Positions 1 through 7,756 of a stretch of 11,548 bases of DNA are shown here, piece after piece. The DNA comes from Actinomycetes bacterium (GTDB lineage: Bacteria > Actinomycetota > Coriobacteriia > Coriobacteriales > JAEZXW01). Within the stretch, counting starts at the first letter, position 1. Every line of letters begins with the position of its first letter. The notes beneath the pieces were generated by a model. The model did not search any database. It was not told the origin of the DNA and was given only the letters and a program-made list of their open reading frames with translations. The position numbers were made by a program, and so were the translations under genes. Location of the stretch: positions 1 to 11,548 of the forward strand of contig JAEZXW010000048.1 in assembly GCA_023419515.1 (NCBI GenBank), given 5' to 3'.

Positions 1-2
1 GC

Positions 3-947
3 CATGAGGTCGTCATGCGCCCCTGCATCAAAGACGGAATTATGTCGGCTCATCTGCTTGATGATGTAAGGCACTTTGATAACGTTGTACTCTCAGGTGG
101 AGATGGTACGGCAGCGGCACTCACCTCTCAGATGAGAGGGCTTGGTATCCCGACTCTCATCTATCCTTCGGGAACGGCAAATTTACTTGCAACCAATTTG
201 GAGCTTCCGCTTGAGCCCGCGGCACTCGCAAAAATTGTGGCCGAGCGCAAAGTCGAAGCGTTTGATCTAGGGAAAATGCGTGTCTATGGCGAAACGCTAC
301 CTCCTCGGCAGCAGACGCAGCACAATGATTCCGAAGTCGATGATGGGGGTTTGAGCGGCGTACAGGTCTTTCCGAGTGCACCGTTTGATCAAAACGAACC
401 GGGACTAACGAGCAATGATCCCTTAAAACACATCGTCTACGAGCACGGGTTTTCACTCATTGCGACCGTTGGTTACGGCGCTGACATGATGGCAGCCGCC
501 AAGCCCTACAAGGAGCATCTAGGGGCGAGCGCTTACTACATGGCGTCGCTCAGCAAGCCGCAGCCAACCATCTATCAGTTCACCCTCGAAATTGACGGCA
601 AAACCATCTATTCGCAAGGCATTGGTGTGCTCGTCATCAACTTTGGTCAACTTCCCTTTGAGCTGCCCATCACGCACCAAAACAGCCCACAAGATGGGCT
701 CTTTCACATCGCGGTGCTCACGGTCAATAACATCGCTGAGCTCATGCCGACGCTCGTCTCAGTCTTGCTCGATCGAAACGGAGCGTTTTCGTACCGACCA
801 AACCTTGAGGTCTACCACGGCTCTCACGTTACGATTACCTCTGATAAGCCTGCGAGCATCCAGTATGACGGCGAGATAATCGAAGGCACCTGGACGCGCT
901 CTGAATATCGCATCATTCCAGGTGCCAGTCACTTCATTGTTCCGTAA
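3..947 (+). CDS. Diacylglycerol/lipid kinase family protein (5' partial)
   Basis: ATP-dependent lipid kinase of the DAGK catalytic (LCB5/DgkB/YegS) family, which phosphorylates diacylglycerol or a related lipid at the membrane. The frame is open to the window edge: the codons before the first ATG (15) read HEVV, which fits the usual GHEV strand of this family, so the true start and the N-terminal NP..G motif lie outside. Numbering from that ATG, the nucleotide-binding loop SGGDGT is at 27-32, PSGTANLLA (the family's GT.N-LA motif) at 51-59, and GYGAD, matching the G.GfDA motif, at 153-157. A polar, low-complexity insert (about 92-140, rich in Q, D, N, S and P) separates the FDLG strand from the second domain and is longer than usual. 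The C-terminal half has the family's SIQYDGE motif. The gene converges on the TerC gene. Family assignment is firm; the lipid substrate is not determinable. Confidence 0.88.
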   Translation, partial: HEVVMRPCIKDGIMSAHLLDDVRHFDNVVLSGGDGTAAALTSQMRGLGIPTLIYPSGTANLLATNLELPLEPAALAKIVAERKVEAFDLGKMRVYGETLPPRQQTQHNDSEVDDGGLSGVQVFPSAPFDQNEPGLTSNDPLKHIVYEHGFSLIATVGYGADMMAAAKPYKEHLGASAYYMASLSKPQPTIYQFTLEIDGKTIYSQGIGVLVINFGQLPFELPITHQNSPQDGLFHIAVLTVNNIAELMPTLVSVLLDRNGAFSYRPNLEVYHGSHVTITSDKPASIQYDGEIIEGTWTRSEYRIIPGASHFIVP

Positions 948-1010
948 GGGTTGCATGGCTCTACGCTCAGAATAGCCCTCGTTGTTTGATACAAGGTCGT
1001 GCGGCCTGAG

Positions 1011-1028
1011 GAGCGAAATCGCTCTTTT
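1011..1028 (+). terminator. Weak hairpin terminator after the lipid kinase
   Basis: A six-base inverted repeat (GAGCGA/TCGCTC, 1011-1024, loop AA, or five pairs with a four-base loop) is followed by TTTT. It sits 63 bases after the kinase stop and runs into the stop codon of the convergent TerC gene (1027-1029). The stem and T-run are short, so it is a plausible but weak terminator for plus-strand transcription only; there is no T-run on the minus side. Confidence 0.4.
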
Positions 1029-1845
1029 AATCGCGGGATTGCTCTCCCTGAAAGATTTGCTCAACCTCAAAGGCATCCTGATGCTCACGGATCTCGCGGT
1101 GCATACGCTCAAGGTTTGCCTTGTAGCGCATCTGCAATAAGGTCACGACCAGTGAGAAGAACATTGCAAAGTAGACATACCACTCACTCACGGGCGCGTG
1201 CACTGCCTCGAGCACCAAGAGTACACCAATGGCAAAGATAAAGAAGAGTGCCAGGAGCTTGATCTCAGGATGATGGTTGATGAAGTTTGAAATGGCATCA
1301 GCAAAGACCATCATGACGATGATCGCGCCAATAACCGCAGGGATCATAACGGCAAGTTCACCAGAAAGCCCCGCCGCCGTAATAACGGAGTCGAGTGAAA
1401 AGACGATATCCATAAAGGCAATAATCGCGATGGCATGAGCGAGGCTCAAACGTGGCTTAGGCGCGTGCTCAGGGTGGCCGAACTTCTCACGCTCCTCAGT
1501 GAGTGCCAGCATCTCCTTGATCTCGGCAAAACCCTTGATAATGAGGTAGACGCCACCGACAAACAGGATGATACCCTGACCAGTCACTGCAAGCGATCCG
1601 ATGTGAAAGAGCGGAAACGTCAGTTTCATCACCCAAACGATACCAACCAACAGGATGATACGCGTGATCATCGCAGCAAATAGACCGAGCCTACGACCGA
1701 TGTGCTGTTGGTGTTCTGGGAGGCGATCAGATGTGATCGAGATAACAACAATGTTATCGATGCCCAAAACAATCTCCAAAAAGAGCAGCGTAATCAGGGC
1801 AAGCCAGCCCTCAATGGTTGTGTATACCAAAAAATGTTCGAGCAA
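1027..1845 (-). CDS. TerC family integral membrane protein
   Basis: Membrane protein of the TerC/Alx family (272 aa), whose characterised members are linked to manganese export, tellurite resistance or metalation of secreted proteins. About seven hydrophobic segments are visible. The two family metal-site motifs are present: E24 with GIDN (28-31) in the first helix after the N-terminus, and FMDIVFSLDS (144-153, D146 and D152) in the second half. A charged cytoplasmic loop rich in E, K and H (about 108-134) joins the halves, and a charged R/E/Q-rich tail follows from about 240. The start is TTG at 1843-1845, supported by GAGGT five bases upstream; no ATG fits better. A TATAGT box lies 36 bases upstream of the start (1881-1886). 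Transport direction and metal are inferred from the family. No yybP-ykoY (Mn riboswitch) core such as GGGGAGUA was seen upstream. Confidence 0.9.
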   Translation of the reverse strand: MLEHFLVYTTIEGWLALITLLFLEIVLGIDNIVVISITSDRLPEHQQHIGRRLGLFAAMITRIILLVGIVWVMKLTFPLFHIGSLAVTGQGIILFVGGVYLIIKGFAEIKEMLALTEEREKFGHPEHAPKPRLSLAHAIAIIAFMDIVFSLDSVITAAGLSGELAVMIPAVIGAIIVMMVFADAISNFINHHPEIKLLALFFIFAIGVLLVLEAVHAPVSEWYVYFAMFFSLVVTLLQMRYKANLERMHREIREHQDAFEVEQIFQGEQSRD

Positions 1846-2221
1846 GATCTACCTCATTCATATATTGATAACTTGACCGGACTATAAAGCTCACACTCAC
1901 GAAACATACCCGATTAAGCTAAAGCTTGTTTTTAAGAGCAGAACTTTTGAACAAGCATCATACAACATGCAAAGGCATTGCAAAACTACTCAAAGGGTAC
2001 TTTTGAGACGATGATATTCATAGTCCCCTCATCCAACGGGCAAGTTTTTAACTTTATCGTGACCAATAAAGCAACCGTCTCCTTTAAGATCTCGCTGCTT
2101 TGTAATATTTATTTTTATAAGCCCCATCCTACCTATAGCCATAAAATTGTTGCATTTAAGCTTTCTCACTTGCACTAACTCAACACTGATTTGCACTCAA
2201 TGGGCTCACGCATACAAAAAT
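1846..2221. other. Gene-free stretch upstream of TerC with inverted repeats
   Basis: No credible gene is seen: the only ATG-started frame of note (1978-2178, 66 codons) lacks a ribosome binding site and has no recognisable composition. The stretch holds the TerC RBS and putative promoter; a seven-base inverted repeat GCTTGTT/AACAAGC (1924-1930 and 1950-1956, 19-base loop); CTCAAA/TTTGAG around 1990-2008; and GAGACG (2005-2010) facing CGTCTC (2076-2081), enclosing a smaller CTTTAT/ATAAAG hairpin. None is followed by a T-run in either direction. It could be a structured 5' leader or operator region of TerC, but I recognise no riboswitch class. Confidence 0.4.
1881..1909 (-). promoter_or_regulatory. 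Candidate promoter of the TerC gene
   Basis: A TATAGT -10-like box lies at 1881-1886 on the minus strand. At a 17-base spacing the -35 position (1904-1909) reads GTATGT, a poor match to TTGACA. The palindrome AAGCT-AA-AGCTT (1916-1927) lies just upstream and could be an operator. The call rests mainly on the -10 box and its distance from the RBS. Confidence 0.35.
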
Positions 2222-2256
2222 AAAAAAGCCCGCCAACTAAATGTGGGCGGGCTTTT
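2222..2256 (-). terminator. Strong rho-independent terminator of the CHAP gene
   Basis: GCCCGCC (2228-2234) pairs perfectly with GGCGGGC (2246-2252). On the minus strand the hairpin is followed by TTTTTTATTTTT, a strong terminator about 70 bases after the CHAP stop codon. The plus side also ends in TTTT, so it could act in both directions and insulate the TerC upstream region. Confidence 0.9.
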
Positions 2257-2325
2257 AGATAAAGCTACAAAAACTTTTATGCTGAAGTGATTACTCAGCT
2301 TACATCTGGCAAAAATCACTTCTGT

Positions 2326-5118
2326 TTACCATTGAGGCCTACCAAAGCCAACAAGATTTTTAAAGTTCACACTATAAACGTGCTTGCGGATGGATCTACC
2401 GCCCATGTTGCCCTCAAGAATCTCAAATCGACCATCACCAAGAACGCGATTTACAATGCCCGAATGAGTTGCACGCTGACCCGAGCGAAGCTGAATATAG
2501 TAGAAAAATGCAGTATCTCCTGGTTGCGGTGTTGAGTAAAGCTGACCGCGGTCTTTATACCAGTTATAACTCACCCCTGGATCTGCCACTCGATAACCGT
2601 CAGCAGCAGCACCAAGTAAATTAGTTTGATATCCGACATACCACACATAGGTGTTGCACCAAAGACCAGTTTTAATATAGAGCTGACGACCACTGTTCAC
2701 TAAAGCATTTTCATAACGACGCGTGGCAGCCCAGTATGGATCATTTCGATCATACTCACCGCGAGCAAACTGAAGATAGCGCTGTCTATTCTCTTCAGGT
2801 GTATAGGTGACATAGATATGAGAGCCAGGGAGTGATAACTTTTCACCATCACTATCAATAACATCAACGTAGTAACGATACATTCCTGAGGTATTCGGCG
2901 CGAAATGATGTTGCTTATTTACATCAGCGCGAGCATATTGAGAAGCAGTGCTTACACCTTTTAACGTTGAGCCCCAGTCACTCCAATTATCTCGATCCCA
3001 AACCCAGTTGGTACGAAGCCCATCAGTATTGTAGCCAGTGTATGTCACGCCTGCCCAAACATTATTTCCAGGGCGCTTAAACACCGCCTGCTCATATTGA
3101 ACACTTGCATCCCAACCTCGGGTAAAACGCTTGGTTGCGTAGTTCACACTAATATTTTGAGCATGCTTATTTTGCGTGCCTCCATCAATAATATCGAGGA
3201 AAAAATCATAGACACCTGAAAGTTTAACGCGAGTATCATTGGTCATCTTATCGGTGTAGCGCTTCGTTTCTTTGAGTGTAGAGCTCCAAACATCCCAACC
3301 GCCATCTTTACGATGCACCCAGTTAAACTGGAGTTGACCGTTTTGTGCGCCTGCCACCTTTTTAATGGCAGTATGAAATGGTTTTTGTTTAGGCGTAGCC
3401 TCGGTACTGTCGTGAACAAGCTCTGCAACATAACCGCTTCCGACAATAGCGTCTTGAGTAAATGACTGGCTCTCACTGCTTCCTGTCTGAGGATTACGTG
3501 CAATCACATCAACTGCAAAAAGGTACAATCCAAAAGGTAAATCAAAACTGTATTCGCTTTTGCTAATAGCTTTACCTGTGCTTTTAATAACTGAATCCCA
3601 AGTGACGCTATTCCAGCTCGACTCGTAACCGCCAGCCTTATAGAGAAAGTTATAGGAATAACTAAGCCCCTTGCCTACGCCTGTAAACACCGGCTTTAAG
3701 GTCACTCGAGTAGTTTTACCGTTTTCACGCTTTTCACTCGTGATCCCCATATCTTTCAAACCATGGCTGCTGACAATCTTTATGCCACGAGCTACATCAA
3801 ACGTCATAACTTGACCTTGATAAACGACGTCTACAAAAAGATTGTATGTACCAAGATCAAATGAGTCGTAGCGAATTGAGTTTTTGGCCGTATAGGTGCC
3901 CGTATCTTTTAATGTTGAGCTCCACTTATTGGCATCCCAGCTATTTGCCGACCACACCCAGTTGTATTTAATGTCATGGATGCTTCCATGTGTCAGAACC
4001 TCAACATGAGCTTCAAGAGGGCTACCAAAACTAACGCTCCGAGGATTTTTCTTACCAGATGTCTGATAGCCCACCTTGATCTCTATACGATCTTTTACCT
4101 TAATTTCATAAGCGCTTGAATTAAGCACAGTGCCACTTGAATCAATAACGTCGAGGAAAAAGGTGTAGATACCAGGCTTATCAAGGTTAACTCGCTTTAT
4201 ATTGCTCTTGGCATAATCTCTGTACTGAGGATCAACGGTGCCTTTGAGAGTCGAACTCCAGTTTGACCAATCATCACCTTGTTTGACCACAAAGTTATAG
4301 CGCAAGTCTTTTTGCTCAGATGGACCATGAATTGTGCTTGTGTCAGCACTGATTGTAATTATGTCACCAGCTCGATAGGTATTATCACGCTTATCAGGAT
4401 CACTTACCACTACTCGCGCACCAAAGCCAGGCTCTACCTGCTTATATGAAGTCAGCTGATGTACTCGCTTGTCTTGATAGATCACATCAACAAAGAACTC
4501 ATATTCGCCTGCCGTAGGTGGTGTAAATAGCTCGTATGATGCAGTCTGTGCTCTACCAGTGCGCTTGATGGTTGAAGACCAGTTTTCCCATGTGTTGCCA
4601 ACTTTATATACAAAGTTGTAGGAAAAACCATCAGACTCCCTTGCGCCCTCAACTACAATCTTATATTGCTTTTTAGCCACCAAATGATCGGCTTTCTTGC
4701 CAGATGAATCAAGAAATTTAATGCCTTTTAAATGATTAACCTTTGGCTTTTCATCAACTTGAGCGGCATTATTGATATTCGTAAGTGCTGAAATTGTCTC
4801 ATCATTTAAAACATGAGCCTGATTGTTAAGTAGTTGATCTTGTTCTTGCTGATCATTTCGATCATCAGTCTGATCAGCTAACAACGTCTCGCCAATAACT
4901 TGACGCTGGCCTGGCTGATCTGACAAAGCATTAGAATCATGCGGCATTGTTTCATCAGATAAAACCACTGCATGAGCTGATGTATTTTGTTCGTTGTTTA
5001 CCGTTGAAACATCAGTTGCATAGGCCTGTGCCGGCATAGCAACCAAGCCAAATGACGCACTCAGCGCAAAACCAGCCAATATAGCTAAGTCGATTTTCAG
5101 TCTTTGATTTTTCTTCAT
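2326..5118 (-). CDS. Secreted CHAP-domain cell wall hydrolase with six tandem aromatic modules
   Basis: Exported protein of 930 aa, probably a peptidoglycan amidase or endopeptidase. The ATG at 5116-5118 is chosen because GAGAGG lies about five bases upstream and the N-terminus is then a classic signal peptide (MKKNQ, hydrophobic stretch 12-28, cleavage after AQA32 or AYA34). An in-frame TTG at 5166 would add 16 polar residues. Residues 35-126 are an acidic, Q/N/D/T-rich spacer. Six modules of about 105 residues follow (about 127-228, 230-342, 343-451, 452-561, 562-663, 664-773). Each has an N-[FW]-V/L strand, a W..WSSTLK-like motif (key Trp 180, 287, 399, 507, 611, 715) and a [FY]-[FA]-[VL]-D-[VI]-I strand. 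The C-terminus (about 815-930) is a CHAP domain with candidate catalytic Cys821 (WCNTYVWYV), PGDTAFF, His885 (HSGIV) and E902/N904 (EGN). No LPXTG motif or membrane anchor is present, so the modules may bind the wall or surface glycans. They resemble Y_Y_Y/Ig-like domains in style; that link is inference. Confidence 0.87.
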   Translation of the reverse strand: MKKNQRLKIDLAILAGFALSASFGLVAMPAQAYATDVSTVNNEQNTSAHAVVLSDETMPHDSNALSDQPGQRQVIGETLLADQTDDRNDQQEQDQLLNNQAHVLNDETISALTNINNAAQVDEKPKVNHLKGIKFLDSSGKKADHLVAKKQYKIVVEGARESDGFSYNFVYKVGNTWENWSSTIKRTGRAQTASYELFTPPTAGEYEFFVDVIYQDKRVHQLTSYKQVEPGFGARVVVSDPDKRDNTYRAGDIITISADTSTIHGPSEQKDLRYNFVVKQGDDWSNWSSTLKGTVDPQYRDYAKSNIKRVNLDKPGIYTFFLDVIDSSGTVLNSSAYEIKVKDRIEIKVGYQTSGKKNPRSVSFGSPLEAHVEVLTHGSIHDIKYNWVWSANSWDANKWSSTLKDTGTYTAKNSIRYDSFDLGTYNLFVDVVYQGQVMTFDVARGIKIVSSHGLKDMGITSEKRENGKTTRVTLKPVFTGVGKGLSYSYNFLYKAGGYESSWNSVTWDSVIKSTGKAISKSEYSFDLPFGLYLFAVDVIARNPQTGSSESQSFTQDAIVGSGYVAELVHDSTEATPKQKPFHTAIKKVAGAQNGQLQFNWVHRKDGGWDVWSSTLKETKRYTDKMTNDTRVKLSGVYDFFLDIIDGGTQNKHAQNISVNYATKRFTRGWDASVQYEQAVFKRPGNNVWAGVTYTGYNTDGLRTNWVWDRDNWSDWGSTLKGVSTASQYARADVNKQHHFAPNTSGMYRYYVDVIDSDGEKLSLPGSHIYVTYTPEENRQRYLQFARGEYDRNDPYWAATRRYENALVNSGRQLYIKTGLWCNTYVWYVGYQTNLLGAAADGYRVADPGVSYNWYKDRGQLYSTPQPGDTAFFYYIQLRSGQRATHSGIVNRVLGDGRFEILEGNMGGRSIRKHVYSVNFKNLVGFGRPQW

Positions 5119-5192
5119 AACACCTCTCTTATCTCTCGATTGATTTTGCTTGTTGACAGTAATCAAATGCTCTAACGTCTCTATTTGCCATG

Positions 5193-6454
5193 CTATTTAA
5201 GGCTTGAATTGTGACCTACATGTCTGATAGATGCTCTTAAAAACTGCTGTAAAAGATTGATAAATGCAGCTATAAGAATCGAAGCAATGAGCGTAAAACC
5301 AAACAAGCCAAACGCTGCATCATGAGTAAACAAAAAAGATGGATCACCCGTCTTTATCTTCATGTAGTGTACAGCAATCTCAACAAAGGCAAGGTGAATC
5401 ACATAAATAACGAGCATATATTGTGAACCGATAAAACCGACAGCCCTCACAAAGATATTTTCAGCAAAAGATGTTTGAGATGCATAGGCACATGCAACAA
5501 AAAGCGGGATGATTGCAATAAAAGTACCGATATAGAACTCTTGTAGCTGCCCAAAATGATGATACTCATAAAATGATAGGGCAAGTCCACAAGCACTGAT
5601 AAGGAGTAGCGCCCACCATGCTCTCGAACCAATGTAATGGATAGGGCTAAACCACGGGCGTTTTGCATGAGCCTGGGTAAAGCAATTAAAAAGCCATCGC
5701 TGATACATACCAATAACTACAAGCGGAAACCCAAAAAATGCAGTTGAACGCCACAAATCAATAAGACAGGAACTTCGTCATACCATTTAATGAGATTTAT
5801 CAAATGTTGGTCTTGAGCAAGAAATGCCAAAAGAAAATCAGGTAAAACATGGACAAACTCCGCGTAATACCAGCGAAAAACTAAAAGCCCTAAAGCAATA
5901 ATAAGCATAACGGCTAACGGGACTTTCAAAAGACGAAAAAGTGCTAGCACGAGGTAAACCTCAGCGAGCACTATTAAAAACCAAAGATGATAGCCATAGT
6001 AAACGGTGCCTAATAAAATTGATTGGAAATCAATCTTGCTTTGAATAAGCTCGGGTGTGACATCAGGTGCACCAAGGTACCATGCAAGCCCTGCATAACC
6101 TGCAACACCAACAACCAAAATTCCAACCATCTTTAATGCTCGGATAACCAACTTGAGCGCAGTTGTATTCAGCGAGAAAAATCCAGATACAAGGAAAAAC
6201 ACAGGCAGACCGAGGCGTGAAACGATATTAATATAGTTACCAAGCTCACCAGAGCCTTCAAATTGATGTGGCAGCAAGGTATGAAGCGCTATCACACCCA
6301 TAATGGCAAAGACTTTTAACGCATCAAGCACGCAAAAACGAGCCTTTTTATTAGGACGATCAGCATCTTCTTTAAGGTGCTTGGGTGATGAGTGTTGTGG
6401 GGAAATCTGACCAACAATCGGACTCTTGCTGCTGGCCGTCAATTCTGGAGCCAT
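5193..6454 (-). pseudogene. Acyltransferase-3 family membrane protein, frameshifted
   Basis: Multi-pass O-acyltransferase of the Acyl_transf_3 family (OatA/WecH/NolL-like), which normally acetylates cell-surface glycans or peptidoglycan. The first part (6454 down to about 5760) begins at ATG 6452-6454, preceded by AGGTGA with five bases of spacing. It has the family's N-terminal pattern: VLDALKVFAIMGVIALH with the conserved His, LPVFFLVSGFF and YHLWFLIVLAEVY. The second part, in the -1 frame, continues down to 5193 with LWRSTAFFGFPLVVIG, the family's RN.lFFG.PfflLGy segment, and further membrane helices. The frames overlap between the stops at 5778-5780 and 5717-5719. Because the conserved segment already starts at about 5756 in the second frame, the lesion lies at about 5757-5780, for example a lost T in ATTTG. 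Restored, the protein would be about 420 aa with about ten helices. It is a true pseudogene, a phase-off allele or a sequencing error. The region is AT-rich (22 of 60 bases GC at 6001-6060). Confidence 0.82.
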
Positions 6455-6463
6455 CTGTCTCAC

Positions 6464-6568
6464 CTATACGTCGTCAATAAGATTGAAGGCTCATAATAAA
6501 ATCTCTGTGAAAAAAAAAATGCGATTTAGCAATGTGAGGAAAAATAAAATAAAAAATACATTTTTACA
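6464..6568. other. AT-rich gap with A10 tract upstream of the acyltransferase
   Basis: Very AT-rich spacer between the glycosyltransferase stop and the acyltransferase start. It contains a run of ten A (6510-6519; T10 in the direction of transcription) and a TATTAT box just downstream on the minus strand that could be a -10 element. No good -35 was found. Confidence 0.35.
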
Positions 6569-6588
6569 TTAGATTAAAATTAATCTAA
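6569..6588 (-). terminator. AT-only hairpin at the end of the glycosyltransferase gene
   Basis: TTAGATTA and TAATCTAA form an eight-base perfect inverted repeat with a four-base loop that overlaps the glycosyltransferase stop codon (TAG, 6585-6587). Downstream on the minus strand there is a T-rich stretch (TATTTTTTATTTTATTTTT) starting about ten bases later. The stem is almost all A/T, so it is a weak terminator or may only partly reduce read-through into the acyltransferase. Confidence 0.35.
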
Positions 6589-7715
6589 TGCTTAACCAAC
6601 GATTTAATCAGATTAATCCACTGTTTGAATATTTCAGGTTGACTAAATCGCTCTACTACTAATGACTGCGCTTGAGCAAAAGAACGCCTGCGATCTTGGT
6701 CGTGCATAAGTTCGGTTAATTCATACGCATACGCATCGACATCATAGCGCTCAACAAGTATTCCTGTAATTCCGTGCTCGATGATTTCAGCAGGACCAGA
6801 AATGACATCAAATGAAATCAACGGCAGATGAGCCGCAGCTCCTTCGAGTAGCGTCATCGGCAAGCCCTCGCGATATGAAGTGAGCGTGAGAACTGCATAC
6901 TCACCGTAGCGCTCATACATCGACTTCGTCTCACCGCGATAGATAAGTTGCTCCTCGAGGCCAGCATTCTTGATCGCGGTGACAAATGCCTCGACTTGTG
7001 TTGGGTCAGCAGATCCTCCCCAGACCTCCCACGTCCACTCAGGACAGACGGGCAGGACGAGCTTAGCAATCTCGATGAGATGATCAATGCCTTTTTCATG
7101 ATCAAGACGACCACACCACACAAGCTTCTTGGACGCCGTGTTGTAACTGCGATCACGATAAAGATCGATAATCTTGTTTGAAATCCAATTAGGAATCACC
7201 TCAAGCTTGCGCGCTGGCGTGTGACACAAGCGCTGATAATCACGGTATGAACGCTCGGTCAAGACCACCGTTTTACGAGAAAAGAGCTGATTGAGCCAGC
7301 GAGAGATTCGATAGGACTTGCCGCCCTCAACCCACTGGTTAAAAAGGGCGCCGTGATCACAAAAGACAAGCGGAATCCTGGTTTGGATACTTGGCATAAT
7401 GCTGATCAACGTCTCATAAGAGCCAATGCCAAATATGAGATCGACGCTGTGCTCTTTGAGTACGCTTACCAGCGGACGCCTTGCTGCTGCGATCAAACCG
7501 CGCAAGCGCATCTCGCCAAGCTCAAGCGAGACGCTGGTAATCTCAGGGTCAAGATCAAAGGACACCTCGTCAAAATGACGACGAGAAATAAGGATGATGC
7601 GATATCCGGCCTCTTGCAGAGCTTGTGCTAGTAAACAGGCAACCCTCACCGAACCGCCAAAACCCTGCAGTGTTGGCAAAACAAAAGCGATAACTGGTTT
7701 GGTAGCTTGATTCAT
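6585..7715 (-). CDS. Glycosyltransferase family 4 (GT-B fold)
   Basis: Cytoplasmic retaining glycosyltransferase of 376 aa, expected to transfer a sugar from a nucleotide sugar onto a cell-surface glycan precursor. The N-terminal Rossmann domain begins VIAFVLPTLQGFGGSVRVA, with the family's G-G-.-.-R/V motif that binds the acceptor or phosphate. The C-terminal GT4 domain (about 197-359) has WCGRLDHEKGIDHLIE and the EX7E motif, E283 to E291 (REGLPMTLLE), followed by GPAEII..G..GILV. The frame is open upstream, but that part is tRNA-Val read in antisense-free register, so the start must be ATG 7713-7715 or ATG 7755-7757. The latter shares its A with the tRNA CCA end. I prefer 7715 because the conserved domain begins there; neither has a clear Shine-Dalgarno. 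It is probably co-transcribed with tRNA-Val and lies upstream of the acyltransferase and CHAP genes. Confidence 0.85.
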   Translation of the reverse strand: MNQATKPVIAFVLPTLQGFGGSVRVACLLAQALQEAGYRIILISRRHFDEVSFDLDPEITSVSLELGEMRLRGLIAAARRPLVSVLKEHSVDLIFGIGSYETLISIMPSIQTRIPLVFCDHGALFNQWVEGGKSYRISRWLNQLFSRKTVVLTERSYRDYQRLCHTPARKLEVIPNWISNKIIDLYRDRSYNTASKKLVWCGRLDHEKGIDHLIEIAKLVLPVCPEWTWEVWGGSADPTQVEAFVTAIKNAGLEEQLIYRGETKSMYERYGEYAVLTLTSYREGLPMTLLEGAAAHLPLISFDVISGPAEIIEHGITGILVERYDVDAYAYELTELMHDQDRRRSFAQAQSLVVERFSQPEIFKQWINLIKSLVKH

Positions 7716-7756
7716 ATGATTTGCGCTTGGATTGAATAAGTTGTTGAAGAATGTCA

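Noticed and set aside
1027..1876. Plus-strand frames opposite TerC
   Set aside because: They are shadows of the TerC gene, which has clear family motifs and an RBS.
1978..2178. Possible 66-codon gene upstream of TerC
   Set aside because: No ribosome binding site, no recognisable domain, AT-rich composition and inverted repeats better explain the stretch.
1846..2221. Manganese (yybP-ykoY) riboswitch upstream of TerC
   Set aside because: The conserved core sequences of that class were not found on the minus strand.
5119..5166. TTG start adding 16 residues to the CHAP protein
   Set aside because: The ATG at 5118 has a good RBS and gives a proper signal peptide; the extension is polar and would precede it.
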